A stretch of 64,000 nt of DNA from Adiantum capillus-veneris (GCA_014529385.2 CM043959.1:49981122-50045121); one strand, 5' to 3'; shown: positions 12,501 to 25,140, counted from the first letter of the stretch. Notes: generated by a model not told the origin, from the letters alone. Numbers and translations are program-made.

Positions 12501-12759
12501 CCATTTAATACAAAAGATTGCAAAAGAAGCTTTGACCATCGAACAGCACTCCATAATGAGCCTTGGAGAGATGAATTATCCATTGTAGGAAAAGGTAGGA
12601 CCACATCCTTCAAGCATTCCTCCACTAGTATGGAGACATTTCCAGCCCTATCTTTGTACCACCACAAGTGGAATCTGGATCTGTTCTACACACACAACCA
12701 ATACCAACGATTTCATTGTCAAGTATCATATGTACTTTCTCCCCAGATTCGAAGTCCAT
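9533..12759 (-). CDS. DUF7869-like transposase-like protein
   Basis: A single open frame runs 12667-9533 (1044 codons, entered at a TTG after an in-frame TAG). An N-terminal Cys cluster (CIDCCAQKCC, residue 244) leads to a region with HDKMDQKK (Asp499, Asp502), then LDNCEGENKNRYLFAYLSML (Asp640), then GHTHEDIDAMFSRFSE (Glu679, Asp680, Asp682). That LDN..ENKNR / GHTHEDID pair is the signature I know from DUF7869-type proteins of plants, oomycetes and animals, which look like RNase H-fold DDE/D transposases; catalytic roles are inferred. The natural start is probably the ATG at 12759, right after an acceptor-like TTTTTACTTACAG on the minus strand: its frame (MDFESGEKVHMILDN...) runs about 35 codons, then needs a one-base shift near 12650-12670 to join the long ORF. 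That is either a frameshift or a missed intron. It is transcribed away from the plus-strand exons. Confidence 0.72.
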
Positions 12760-12844
12760 CCTGTAAGTAAAAAGATTACATTGTTAAATCCATAGTTATA
12801 GAAAAATACTCTTCAAACAAAAAATCATGCTACAACATGAAAAA

Positions 12845-14700
12845 GGTTTGCATAGGTTGGACAAGTGGTGAACCTTGAGACCAAATCCTCCTTGCTATAT
12901 TAATGGAAGCAAGGTTGGACAAGTGGTGGACCTTGAAACCAAAGCCTCTTTGCTATATGAGAGCATAGGTTGGACAAGTGGTGGACCTAGTTTTAATACC
13001 CACTGCCACCTATCAACTACTATAGGACTATGCTTTCCAATGTCCAAGTATCCCTTGAGTCTTTCAAGGTTGAACACGTGGTGGACCTTGAAACAAAAAT
13101 CCCCTTTCTATATCAGAGCATAGCTTGGACAAGTGGTGGACCTAGTTATAATGCCCAATATCCAAGGTGAAATACCTTAGGACTTTGCTACCTTGCTTGC
13201 CAATGTTTACGTAGCCCCTCATTTCTTTAATGGAAGTAAGGTTGGACAAGTGGTGGACCTTGAAACCAAAGCCTCTTTGCTATATTAGAACATAGGTTGG
13301 ACCTAGTTTTAATACCCACTGCCACCTATCAACTACTATAGGACTATGCTTTCCAATGTCCAAGTATCCCTTGAGTCTTTCAAGGTTGAACATGTGGTGG
13401 ACCTTGAAACGAAAATCCCCTTTCTATATCAGAGCATAGCTTGGACAAGTGGTGGACCTAGTTATAATGCCCAATATCCAAGGTGAAATACCTTAGGACT
13501 TTGCTACCTTGCTTGCCAATGTTTACGTAGCCCCTCATTTCTTTAATGGAAGTAAGGTTGGACAAGTGGTGGACCTTGAAACCAAAGCCTCTTTGCTATA
13601 TTAGAGCATAGGTTGGACCTAGTTTTAATACCCACTGCCACCTATCAACTACTATAGGACTATGCTTTCCAATGTCCAAGTATCCCTTGAGTCTTTCAAG
13701 GTTGAACACGTGGTGGACCTTGAAACGAAAATCCCCTTTCTATATTAGAAAGGTTGAACACATGGTGGACCTTGAAACGAAAATCCCCTTTCTTTATCAG
13801 AGCATAGCTTGGACAAGTGGTGGACCTAGTGATAATGCCCAATATCCAAGGTGAAACACCTTAGGACCTTGCTACCTTGCTTGCCAATGTTTACGTAGCC
13901 CCTCATTTCTTTAATGGAAGCAAGGTTGGACAAGTGGTGGACCTTGAAAGCAAAGCCTCTTTGCTATATGAGAGCATAGGTTGGACCTAGTTGTAATACC
14001 CACTGCCACCTATCAACTACTATAGGACTATGCTTTCCAATGTCCAAGTATCCCTTGAGTCTTGCAAGGTTGAACACGTGGTGGACCTTGAAACCAAAAT
14101 CCCCTTTCTATATCAGAGCATAGCTTGGACAAGTGGTGGACCTAGTTATAATGCCCCTCCTTTCTTTAATGGAAGAAAGGTTGGAAAAGTGGTGAATCTT
14201 GAAACCCAAACCCTTTGGCTATATATAGAGGATATCTTGGACAAGTGGTGGGCTTAGTTGTAGTATCCAATGTCCAAGGTCCAAGGTGAACTATGTAAAG
14301 ACCTTACTTCCAAAAACAAAGTCGTACAAGTGGTTCTCCTTGAAACCAAAACCTCCTTAGTGTATTAGAACATAGATTGGAGAAGTGGTGGACTTAGTTG
14401 TAATGGTGAATGTTCAAAGCAAACTATTATAGGACCTTGCTTCCCAAATCAAGTTTGGACAAGTGGTGGATCTTGAAACCAAAACCCCCTTACTCTATTA
14501 GAGCATAGCTTAGATAAGTGGTGGACCTAGCTGCCATGGAAAATGTTCAATCTGAACTGCTGCAGGACCTTGCTATTAAATGTCTAAGTAGAGCTAGCTT
14601 CTTTAATGGAATCAAGGTTGTGAAAGTGGTGCATCTTGAAACCAAAAGCCCTTTATTGTATTAGAGCATAGCTTGGACAAGTGAGGGACCTAGTTTTAAT
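12845..14700 (+). repeat. Forward motif array, left block 1
   Basis: Tandem and interspersed copies of TTGGACAAGTGGTGGACCTT and variants, all in plus orientation, inside larger units of about 310-370 bp (TTTAATGGAAG(C/T)AAGG recurs near 12898, 13233, 13545 and 13912). Similarity between units is high near 13200-14150 and decays towards 14700. It begins about 90 bases upstream of the transposase-like gene start. ORFs across it are by-products of the repeat. Confidence 0.9.
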
Positions 14701-15240
14701 GTGTGATGTCCAAAGAAAAGTATTACAAGACCTTGCTTTCCAATATTTGAATTGGTCAAGTGGTTAAAACTAAGTATAAAACTTTGACCATTTTCTTCTC
14801 GAATTGCCAAAAAGCTAGTTTTAGACACCCCTAAATGAAAATGGTTTAGGGTGGCCTTAAACAATGTTTTTTCAAAGACTTGAACAAAAGGGTTGCCGAA
14901 GAGTAATGACAATTTATTGTGGCTTGAAGTGCCTGAGTATGTGAAAACAAGCCTAGGTTTTCCACGAGGCAAAAGGTGACATAATAAGAACATTGGAAAC
15001 TTAGGATTGACCATGTGGCCTAAACTTTGGCAAGTGAAGTGGTGGCCGAGTTTTGTGGCACAGTGTGCACTTGGTCCTATATGTGTTGACCACTTGGCTA
15101 AATCTAGGACCATAAGGCCAAACCTTTGGCACCTTAAATATAGTATGGGACATAATCTAGAACTGCTATAGTAAATTAGTAGTATAGCTAATATGTTAAT
15201 ATTTGTATTATATTTAAGTATATGCTAATATAATTTATGT
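14701..15240. other. Spacer without recognisable genes
   Basis: One degenerate motif copy (GGTCAAGTGGTTAAAAC near 14754), then unique-looking sequence becoming very A/T-rich after 15140. The 150-codon minus-strand frame here has no protein-like features. Confidence 0.5.
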
Positions 15241-15242
15241 TC

Positions 15243-15512
15243 AAAATTTCACTAATGAAGAATGTTCCCATTTAGCACTCCAGATGCGGGGTCTTAGGGC
15301 AATGCCACAATGGGGTGACAAGGCAGCGCTTCCACGTGAGGTTTGGGGGTAGCGCTCTTGATGGGGATGTGGAATATAGCGCTCTCGATGGCGGGGCTTG
15401 GGAGGTTGATTTTGGGATATTGTTATGGGCGGGGTCAAGGGGCGGCAGCCCCTTGTCGCCTCCCGGGCGGGGTCGAGGGGTCGAGGGGCAGCGCCCAAAG
15501 ATTTTTTTTTTT
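15243..15512. other. GC-rich block ending in a T-run
   Basis: Abrupt GC-rich island in AT-rich surroundings with GGGGCGGCAGCCCC, GGGCGGGGTCGAGGGG and CAGCGCCC, followed by 10-12 T. Such GGGGTC/GGGGC motifs occur in plant retroelement fragments, so this is probably a small foreign fragment; no coding or RNA gene signature was seen. Confidence 0.45.
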
Positions 15513-15949
15513 AAAAGTGAATTCCTAGTATAGAGTTACGCATGTTTTTCATATTTTCAACCATGATTTCTTTAATTTTGGCCGTGTGAATTGGTTAATT
15601 TTTTATATTGCTTTTGTTTTTTTTAATCCTATGATAAAACATGGACTTGTAGCATACGTGGCATTTTAATAAACCCTATCAAGATTAGGCACACAGAGAG
15701 CGCACGAGCAACGCACACAGAGAAAGCAGGCGAGCAGCAAACACACAGAAAGCGCACACGGATCGCACACAGTTGGAGTATACGCGCGCGTAGAGGAGCA
15801 AGCTCGGCATCGTACACAACACACAGGTGGAGTGCACAGGATTGAAAGTTCGCGCACAAGATAAAGAAACAGCAGCGTACACAACGCTTTCCAGAAGGGC
15901 AGGATCGGGCAGTCTTCTCAGGAGACATTGCACACCTCACGAATAGAGA

Positions 15950-16440
15950 AAAAACAGGTATTTCTCTCTCTCTCACTCTCTGTCTTTCTCCATATAGAGA
16001 AGATGGTTCTCTGTAACTCTTCTTGCACACACACTCTCTCGTCAAAAGACAGAGATACATAGTTTAAAAGTATCCCCGCACACATACACATATTCCCACA
16101 CATCGTCTTCCTCTCTTCCACATACATAACCACAGTGAAATCTGTTATCTTGCTGTCTCTCTCTTGAAAATACATGCACATATTCCCACACATCGTCTTC
16201 CTCACTTCCACATACATAACCACAATGAAACCTGTTATCTTGTTGTCTCTCTCTTGAAAATACGTGCACATATTCCCATACATCGTCTTCCTCTCTTCCA
16301 CATACATAAACACAGTGAAATCTGTTATCTTTCTCTCTCCTCTCTCTAAAAAACAGGTATTTATCTCTCTCTCTCTCTATCTATCTATCTCTGTATCTTG
16401 CTATCTCTCTCTTGAAAATACATGCTCATGTATGTGTGCG
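15950..16440 (+). repeat. CT/CA microsatellite with a 90-bp triplicate
   Basis: A 90-bp unit starting CACATATTCCCA(C/T)ACATCG begins at 16087, 16177 and 16267, exactly 90 bases apart. It is bounded by (CT)n and CTAT runs at 15960-15990 and 16360-16410. The flanks 15513-15949 and 16441-16845 show only low-complexity and AT-rich sequence. Confidence 0.8.
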
Positions 16441-16845
16441 TCTGTGTTATCTATGTGTATGTATGTATATTTGTGTTATTTCATTGTAATACTCATACAT
16501 AATGCAGATACACAATTACACTTAATTACGATATGCACACATAGTATATATACATACATAAATATCACAAATAACTAACACATTGTAATACTAGTAAAAT
16601 TGAATGGAAGACTTACTTGCGTGATCTGTTAAAGTCGATTCTTGTAGCGAGTTCTGGATGTATGCTGAGCTGATTTTCCTCTAATCCATTTGTAGATATG
16701 ATTGTAACTTCTGTTTCTCAAAAATAGTAGTGTTGTTTAGTGATACACCTAATGGACATAAATGGTTTAAACTAGGACATGTAGACCAAAAATACGTGTA
16801 TTTCTTTGGATGAATATATACACTTTTTGGTGTCCCTTACCACAA

Positions 16846-17330
16846 GTGGTGGACCTTGAGACCAGTGGACTATAAGGACCTCCAAACAATACCTTGTACA
16901 CTCAATCCTTCTTGGTATCTAGGTTGGACAAGTGGTGGACCTTGTTCAAATTCTCTAACCACTCTCTCTAACATGGTGACATAATTTAGGTGTGATAAAT
17001 TCATATCTATGCAAACTAATATCAGTTTAGGCTTGTTGATTTGAATTTGTTTGAATTTATGTACAATATAATGATTTGAGGTTTGCATATTTGAATTTAG
17101 GTGGTATAATGATATCTTTTTGTGGTAAACTTGAATTTAAAATCAATTTCGCGTGGAATATTTTAAATTTAAGTAGTAAAATTTAAATTTTTATAAAAAA
17201 GTTTGAATTTTAAAATTTGGGCGGGATATTTTAAAATTTAGGCGGGATATTTAAGATTTGGGAGGGATATTTTAAATTTAGGCGGGAAGGTTTTGAATTT
17301 ATAGCGAGATCTCCCTTACATAAGAGAGTA
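16846..17330 (+). repeat. Sparse motif copies and GCGGGA repeats
   Basis: Plus-orientation motif copies occur near 16850 and 16921. From about 17150 to 17300 a degenerate AT-rich repeat is punctuated by GGCGGGATATTT and GGGAGGGATATTT (four to five copies). The GCGGGA boxes resemble E2F-type sites only in sequence; no function is claimed. Confidence 0.5.
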
Positions 17331-20300
17331 TAGCTTGGACAAGTGGTGGACCTTCAAGCTAGAGCATCCATGCTACTGGACATGATAGGTAGGGAATCTA
17401 GTTGAATATTGTATGTATAATATATATGTGATAGATCTAGCTTGGACAAGTGGTGGACCTTGGAACAAAACCCCATGTAAAACATATCATGCACATTCCA
17501 AGTGCTCAAAAACAATATCATTTAAGATATAGCTTTATAGGTTGGACAAGTGGTGGACCTTAATACCCAGATATTCTTCATATAATGACATAGAGTGGAA
17601 AAGTGGTGAATCTTGAGACCAAACCATGCTACTAGCGATAATAGCTTGGACAAGTGGTGGACCTTGAAAGTAAACCCCCCATCTACAAAATATCGTGGGT
17701 TTAAGGTATTTCGATGGAGCCTAGCATCTTGGAGACATCGTGCATCTTGCTTCTCTTCATGTTTCAATGGAGCCTATCTTGGACAAATGGTGGAGCATCC
17801 TTCTCTCCATGTTTCAATGGACCCTAGCTTGGACAAGTGGTGGACCTTTGCTTCTCTCTATCATGAGAAAGAATAACCTTTAAGATATAGCCTTATAGGT
17901 TGGACAAGTGGTGGACCTTAACACCCTAATATTCTTAATATAATGACATAGAGTGAAAAAGTGGTGAATCTTGAGACAAAACCACTCATGCTACTAGCAC
18001 TAATAGCTTGGACAAGTGGTGGACCTTGAACGTAAACCCCCCATGTTTCAATAGAGTTAGCTTCGACAAATGGTGGAGCATCCTTCTCTCCATGTTTCAA
18101 TGGAGCCTAGCTTAGACAAGTGGTGGACCTTTTCTTCTCTCTATGATTCAATAGAGTTAGCTTGGACAAGTGGTGGATCTTGGAACCAAAGCCCCATGTA
18201 AAACCTATCATGGTCACTCCAAGTGGTAATAAAGAATAACCTTTAAGATGTAGCCTTATAGGTTGGACAAGTGGTGGACCTTAACACGCGCATATTCTTA
18301 ATATAATGACATAGAGTGGAAAAATGGTGAATCTTGAGACAAAACCACTCATGCTACTAGTGATAATAGCTTGGACAAGTGGTGGACCTTGAATGTAAAC
18401 CCGTCATCTACGACATATCGTGGGTTTAATGTTTTTCAATGGAGCCTAGCATCTTGGAGACATGGTGCACCTTGCTTCTCCTCATGTTTCAATGGAGCCT
18501 ACCTTGGACAAATGGTGGAGCATCCTTCTCTCCATGTTTCAATGGACCCTAGCTTAGACAAGGGGTCGACCTTTGCTTCTCTCTATCTTTCATTAGAGTT
18601 AGCTTGGACAAGTGGTGGACCTTGGAACCAAACCCCCATGTAAAATCTATCATAATCACTCCAAGTAGTAAGAAAGAATAACCTTTAAGATGTAGCCTTA
18701 TAGGTTGGACAAGTGGTGGACCTTAACACCCACATATTCTTAATAAAAGTTGTGAATATTGAGACCAAACCACTCAGGCTATAGCCAATAATAGCTTGGA
18801 CAAGTGGTGGACCTTGAATGTAAACCCCTCATCTATGAAATATCGTGGGTTTAATGTATTTCGATGGAGCATAGCATCTTGGAGACATGGTGCAGCTTGC
18901 TTCTCGACATGTTTCAATGGAGCCTATCTTGGACAAATGGTGGAGCATCCTTCTCTCCATGTTTCAATGGACCCTAGCTTGGACAAGTGGTGGACCTTTG
19001 TTTCTCTTTATATTTCAATAGAGTTAGCTTGGACAAGTGGTGGATCTTGGAACCAAACCCCCATGTAAAACCTATCATGGTCACTCCAAGTGGTGAGAAA
19101 GAATGACCTTTAAGATATAGCCTTATAGGTTGGACAAGTGGTGGACCTTAACACCCTAATATTCTTAATATAATGACATAGAGTGAAAAAGTGGTGAATC
19201 TTGAGACAAAACCACTCATGCTACTAGCACTAATAGCTTGGACAAGTGTTGGACCTTGAATGTAAACCCCTCATCTACGACATATCGTGGGTTTAATGTT
19301 TTTCGATGGAGCCTAGCATCTTGGAGACATGGTGCACCTTGCTTCTCCTCATGTTTCTATGGATCCTACCTTGGACAAATGGTGGAGCATCCTTCTCTCC
19401 ATGTTTCGATGGACCCTAGCTTAGACAAGGGGTGGACCTTTGCTTCTCTCTATGTTTCAATAGAGTTAGCTTGGACAAGTGGTGGACCTTGGAACCAAAC
19501 CCCCATGTAAAACCTATCATGGTCACTCCAAGTAGTAAGAAAGAATAACCTTTAAGATGTAGCCTTATAGGTTGGACAAGTGGTGGACCTTAACACCCAC
19601 ATATTCTTAATAAAAGTGGTGAATCTTGAGACCAAACCACTCAGGATACTAGCAATAATAGCTTGGACAAGTGGTGGACCTTGAATGTAAACCCCTCATC
19701 TACGAAATATCATGGGTTTAATGTATTTCGATGGAGCCTAGCATCTTGGAGACATGGTGCAACTTGCTTCTCGTCATGTTTCAATGGGGCCTATCTTGGA
19801 CAAATGGTGGAGCATCCTTCTCTCCATGTTTCAATGGACCCTAGCTTGGACAAGTGGTGGACCTTTGCTTCTCTCTATTATTCAATAGAGTTAGCTTGGA
19901 CAAGTGGTGGACCTTGGAACCAAACCGCCATGTAAAACCTATCATGGTCACTCCAAGTGGTGAGAAAGAATAACCTTTAAGATATAGCCTTATAGGTTGG
20001 ACAAGTGGTGGACCTTAACACCCTAATATTCTTAATATAATGACATAGAGTGAAAAAGTGGTGAATCTTGAGACAAAACCACTCATGCTACTAGCACTAA
20101 TAGCTTGGACAAGTGGTGGACCTTGAACGTAAACCCCCCATGTTTCAATAGAGTTAGCTTCGACAAATGGTGGAGCATCCTTCTCTCTATGTTTCAATGG
20201 AGCCTAGCTTAGACAAGTGGTGGACCTTTGCTTCTCTCTATGATTAAATAGAGTTAGCTTGGACAAGTGGTGGATCTTGGAACCAAAGCCCCATGTAAAA

Positions 20301-23300
20301 CCTATCATGGTCACTCCAAGTGGTAATAAAGAATAACCTTTAAGATGTAGCCTTATAGGTTGGACAAGTGGTGGACCTTAACACGCGCATATTCTTAATA
20401 TAATGACATGGAGTGAAAAAGTGGTGAATCTTGAGACCAAACCCCTCATGCTACTAGCGTTAATAGGTTGGACAACTGGTGGACCTTGAATGTAAACCTT
20501 CCATGTTTCAATAGAGTTAGCTTCGACAAATGGTGGAGCATCCTTCTCTCCATGTTTCAATGGAGCCTAGCTTGGACAAGTGGTGGACCTTTTGCTTCTC
20601 TCTATGAGAAGAATAAAGTTAGCTTGGATAAGTGGTGGACCTTGGAACCAAACCCCTATGTAAAACATATCATGGACATTTCAAGTGGTGAGAAACAATA
20701 CCCTTTAAGATATACGCTTATAGGTTGGACAAGTGGTCGACCTTAACACCTAGATCTTCTTTATATAATGACATAGAGTGGAAAAGTGGTGAATCTTGAG
20801 ACCAAACCACTCATGCTACTAGGGATAATAGCTTGGAAAAGTGACTGACCTTGACGTTAAACCCCACATGTAAACAATATCGTGGGTTTAAGGTATTTCA
20901 ATGGATCCTAGAATCTTGGAGACATGGTGCAACTTGCTTCTTTTCATGTTTCAATGAAGCCTATCTTCCACCAATGGGGGATCATCATTCTCTAAATGTC
21001 TCAGTGGAGCCTAGCTTGGACAAGTGGTGGACCTTTGCTTCTCTCTATGTTTCCATAGAGTTAGCTTCGACAAGTGGTGGATCTTGAAACCAAACCCCCA
21101 TGTAAAACATATCATGGTCATTCCAAGTGGTGAGAAATAATACCCTTTAAGATCTAGCCTTATAGGTTGGACAAGTGGTCGACCTTAAAACCTAGATCTT
21201 CATAATATAACGACATAGAGTGGAAAAGTGGTAAATCTTGAGACCAAACCACTCATGCTACTAGGGATAATAGCTTGGAAAAGTGACTGACCTTGACGTT
21301 AAACCCCACATGTAAACAATATCGTGGGTTTAAGGTATTTCAATGGATCCTAGAATCTTGGAGACATGGTGCAGATTGCTTCCCTTCATGTTTCAATGGA
21401 GCCTATCTTGGACAAATGGTGGAGCATCCTTGTCTCCATGTTTCAATGGAGCCTAGCTTGGACAAGTGGTGGACCTTTGCTTCTCTCTATTTTTCAATAG
21501 AGTTAGCTTGGACAAGTGGTGGGCCTTGGAACCAAACTCCCATGTAAAACCTATCTTGGTAACTCCAAGTGGTGAGAAAGAATAAAGTTTAAGATATAGC
21601 CTTATAGGTTGGACAAGTGGTGGACCTTAGCACCCAGATATTCTTAATAGAATGACATAGAGTGGAAAAATGGTGAATCTTGAGACCAAACCACTCATGC
21701 TACTAGAGATAATAGGTTGGACAAGTGGTGGACCTTGAATGTAAACCCCCCATGTACAAAATATCATGGGTTTGAGGTATTTCAATGGAGCCTAGCATCT
21801 TGGAGACATGGTGTAGCTTGCTTCTCTTCATGTTTCAATGGAGCGTATCTTGGACAAATGGTGGAGCATCCTTCTCTCCATGTTTCAATGGACCCTAGCT
21901 TGGACAAGTGGTGGACCTTTGATTCTCTCTATGTTTCAATAGAGTTAGCTTGGACAAGTGGTGGACCTTGAAACAAAACCCCCATGTAAAACCTATGCTG
22001 GTCACTCCAAGTGGTGAGAAAGAATAACCCTTAAGATATAGCCTTATAGGTTGGACAAGTGGTGGACCTTAACACCCAAATATTCTTAATATAATGACAT
22101 AGAGTGAAAAAGTGGTGAATCTTGAGACCAAACCACTCATGCTACTAGCGTTAATAGGTTGGACAAGTGGTGGACCTTGAATGTAAACCCCCCATGTTTC
22201 AATAGAGTTAGCTTCGACAAATGGTAGAGGATCCTTCTCTCCATGTTTCAATGGAGCTAGCTTGGACAAGTGGTGGACCTTTGTTTCTCTCTATGTTTCA
22301 ATAGAGTTAGCTTGGACAAGTGGTGGACCTTGGAGCCAAACCCCCATGTAAAACATATCATGGACATTTCAAGTGGTGAGAAAGAATACCCTTTAAGATA
22401 TACCCTTATAGGTTGGACAAGTGGTCGACCTTAACACCCAGATCTTCTTAACGTAATGACATAGAGTGGAAAAGTGGTGAATCTTGAGACAAACCACTCA
22501 TGCTACTAGAGATAATAGGTTGGACAAGTGGTGGACCTTGAATGTAAACTCCCCATGTACAAAATATCATGGGTTTAAGGTATTTCAATGGATCTTAGCA
22601 TCTTGGAGACATGGTGCAGCATGCTTCTCTTCATGTTTCAATGGAGCCTATCTTGGACAAATGGTGGAGCATCCTTCTCTCCATGTTTCAATGGACCCTA
22701 GCTTAGACAAGTGGTGGACCTTTGCTTCTCTCTATGTTTCAAAAGAGTTAGCTTGGACAAGTGGTGGAACTTGGAGCCAAACCCCCATGTAAAACCTATC
22801 ATGGTCATTCCAAGTGGTGAGAAAGAATACCCTTTAAGATATAGCCTTATAGGTTGGACAAGTGGTGGACCTTAACACCCAGGTCTTCTTAATATAATGA
22901 CATAGAGTAGAAAAGTGGTGAATCTTGACATCAAACCACTCATGCTACTATTGATAATAGGTTGGACAAGTGGTGGACCTTGAATGTAAACCCCCCATGT
23001 ACGAAATATCATGGGTTTAAGATATTTCAATGGAGCCTAGCATTTTGGAGACATGGTGCAGCTTGCTTCTCTTCATGTTTCAATCAAACCTGGCTTGGAC
23101 AAATGGTGGAGCATCCTTCTCTCCATGTTTCAATGGAGCCTAGCTTGGACAAGTGGTGGACCTTTGATTCTCTCTATGTTTCAATAGAGTTAGCTTGGAC
23201 AAGTGGTGGACCTTGGAACCATACCCCTATGTAAAACCCATCATGTGCATTCCAAGTGGTGGTAAATAATACCATTTAAGATATAGCCTTATAGGTTGGA

Positions 23301-23790
23301 CAAGTGGTGGACCTTAACACCCAGATCTTCTTAATATAATGACATAGAGTGGAAAAGTGGTGAATCTTGAGACCAAACCACTCATGCTACTAGGGATAAT
23401 AGGTTGGACAAGTGGTGGACCTTGAATTTAAACCCCACATATACAAAATATCATGGGTTTAAGGTATTTCAATGGAGCCTAACATCTCAAAGACATGATG
23501 CATCTTGCTTCTCTTCATGTTTCAATGGAGCCTATTTTGGACAAATGGTGGAGCATCCTTATCTCCATGTTTCAATGGACCCTAGATTGGACAAGTGGTG
23601 GACCTTTGCTTCTCTTAATGTTTCAATATAGTTAGCCTATATTAGAAAATTAGTAGACCTCCAATCTCTCCATGTTGTCTAGAGCTGAGCTTGGACAAGT
23701 GGTGGACCTTACTTCTCCCTTCCCTTAGTTTACTAGCTTAAATAATCACTATGTATACTTGCTTAGATCTAGCTTGAACAAGTGGTGGAA
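17331..23790 (+). repeat. Forward higher-order motif array, left block 2
   Basis: Higher-order units of about 425 or 442 bp (equivalent points at 18371, 18796, 19238, 19663, and at 22962, 23404). Each unit holds about seven motif variants at 50-60 bp spacing: GGACAAGTGGTGGACCTT, GGAAAAGTGGTGAATCTT, GGAGACATGGTGCACCTT, GGACAAATGGTGGAGCAT and so on, interleaved with CATGTTTCAATGGA. All are in plus orientation. The array stops about 80 bases before the ParB-like exon. Its last part (about 23640-23775) is the inverted counterpart of 32440-32600. Confidence 0.93.
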
Positions 23791-23868
23791 CTTGTATTCA
23801 CACAAACTTAATCCATTACAAAAAAGTATATGTTAAAATAACATTTGGTTTTTTTTGTTTCAGGAAAG

Positions 23869-25056
23869 ATGGCTCCAAAAAAACAGGTTGCAAGGGTTGC
23901 TGTCTCAGTTGACTATACTTGCAATGATCTTAGGAAATGGTATTTGGACATACATGGTATAGAGGGTGCACAATTTCATAAGGTGCATCTATTTATTGCC
24001 AAAAAGGAGAATGACAGCTTGTTTGAAGATGTTGGACAAGTTGTGGAAGCATTTGTCTCTGTATTTGATAGTCATCCAGAGGTGGAATGCATTGACATTC
24101 TAGTTCCAATGAATCTAGAATTTTAACTATCTCCAGGAGCATATGCATTGGAGCGCATGTCTAGAAACAAAGAAGAGACAATGTTTTCTCGAGGATGGAA
24201 GTTTGCAGAATCAAATCCAAATATCACAGCAGATCAACTTCAAAGCTCCATCATTGCCACACTACAACGAAAAAAGGTGAAAGCTTCACGACCACCATCC
24301 ACAAAGAAGCAAGCAAAAGTGCAGAAAGTAGAAGCTAAGCGAACTAGTTCCATTTTGGATGTAGACAAGGCATCTTTGGCATCCTCATCAACAGAGGGTT
24401 CAATGTCAAAGATGAGAATTGTGGATCCAGATGTTTTAGAAGCTGAGGCCATGAAAGGACAAGAAAAAGATACAGGTGGAATGAATAAGTACATAAATTA
24501 TTTTCCTTTCCAATATAGGGAATTTGATATCCCTATTCAAAATTGTTGGCTTGCTCCTGATCACTATAATGCACGTATTATGGATAAAAAACACGCTGAA
24601 AGTGTGTTATTTGGATTTTCACGGAGTACGACCAAGCCTGCAGCATGTGCATATTTGATGCCTGTTCGAAATGCAAAATCAAAGAAGGGGACTCCTTTGG
24701 CAGTAGAAGAGGTAGAGGAGCAAAAAATTAAAGATTATCATTATTGGATTCTTGATGGGCAGCATTCAATCTATGCTGCAAAAGTTTTGCTTCACAATGA
24801 ACAAAACAACAAAGAGATCTTTGAAAGACTGATTAGCGTGTATAAATTTAGAAAGGCTCGCATTGTTGTGAATGCTCCTCCATTTGTTGCAACTGCTATA
24901 TCTGCCATTGCAAATGAGGAGGCTCAGGAATTGTATGTCAAGCAACCTTACAGCCAAATATTGAGACATTTACGGAGTCAATGGATCTTCTCAGGACGAC
25001 CACCAAAGGCAGCAAGTGGAGTTGCAGAGGGACATGCATCTCGTGCCGGATGGGAT
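23869..25056 (+). pseudogene. ParB-like (DGQH) domain protein, exon 1
   Basis: ATG at 23869 follows an acceptor-like tract (TTTTTTTGTTTCAG), so a 5' UTR intron is likely. The N-terminus is basic (MAPKKQVARV), then about 85 codons, an in-frame TAA at 24124, then the same frame continues with a Lys-rich linker and a region holding WILDGQHSIYAAK (Asp at codon 296). DGQH-(S/R)-x-A is the motif of ParB/sulfiredoxin-like and DGQHR-type domains; such domains bind nucleotides or DNA or act as nucleases, and which applies here is unknown. Exon 1 ends in GGATGGGAT with a GTAAGT donor, phase 0. The TAA at 24124 makes this copy broken unless translation starts downstream (for example ATG 24157). Confidence 0.62.
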
Positions 25057-25140
25057 GTAAGTTATTTTCTTTGTCTTTTTGATAGTGTTTAATTAACAAA
25101 TCTTGCTCAATAGTTTAATTATTTCTCTATTTCTTTTTAG
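25057..25140 (+). other. 84-bp spliceosomal intron
   Basis: Donor GTAAGT at 25057, T-rich tract and acceptor TTTCTTTTTAG ending 25140. Removing it joins GWD to AFLRLARMSAAASW in frame. It is a clean, plant-like intron and shows the gene is eukaryotic. Confidence 0.85.

Noticed and set aside
14661-15113. 150-codon minus-strand ORF
   Set aside because: No family resemblance; overlaps the decayed end of the motif array and reads the array words (GPSLVQ).
15629-16313. Overlapping Cys-rich minus-strand ORFs (143 and 131 codons)
   Set aside because: They translate CA/CT microsatellite and the 90-bp repeat; the Cys and Val richness is a composition effect.
17150-17300. Cluster of E2F-type promoter sites (GGCGGGA)
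   Set aside because: The boxes belong to a degenerate AT-rich tandem repeat and no gene starts nearby on either strand.
17600-23640. Recurrent 75-102 codon plus-strand ORFs (MDKWWTL..., SLDKWWTF...) at every repeat unit
   Set aside because: They are translations of the array motif in one frame, appear wherever the repeat does (also on the minus strand of the inverted array), and have no start context, domain or codon-level conservation beyond the DNA repeat.
17331-23790. CRISPR-like spacing of a short repeat
   Set aside because: Spacers are themselves repeated in 425-442 bp units, motif copies vary, and the DNA is eukaryotic with introns and LTR elements.
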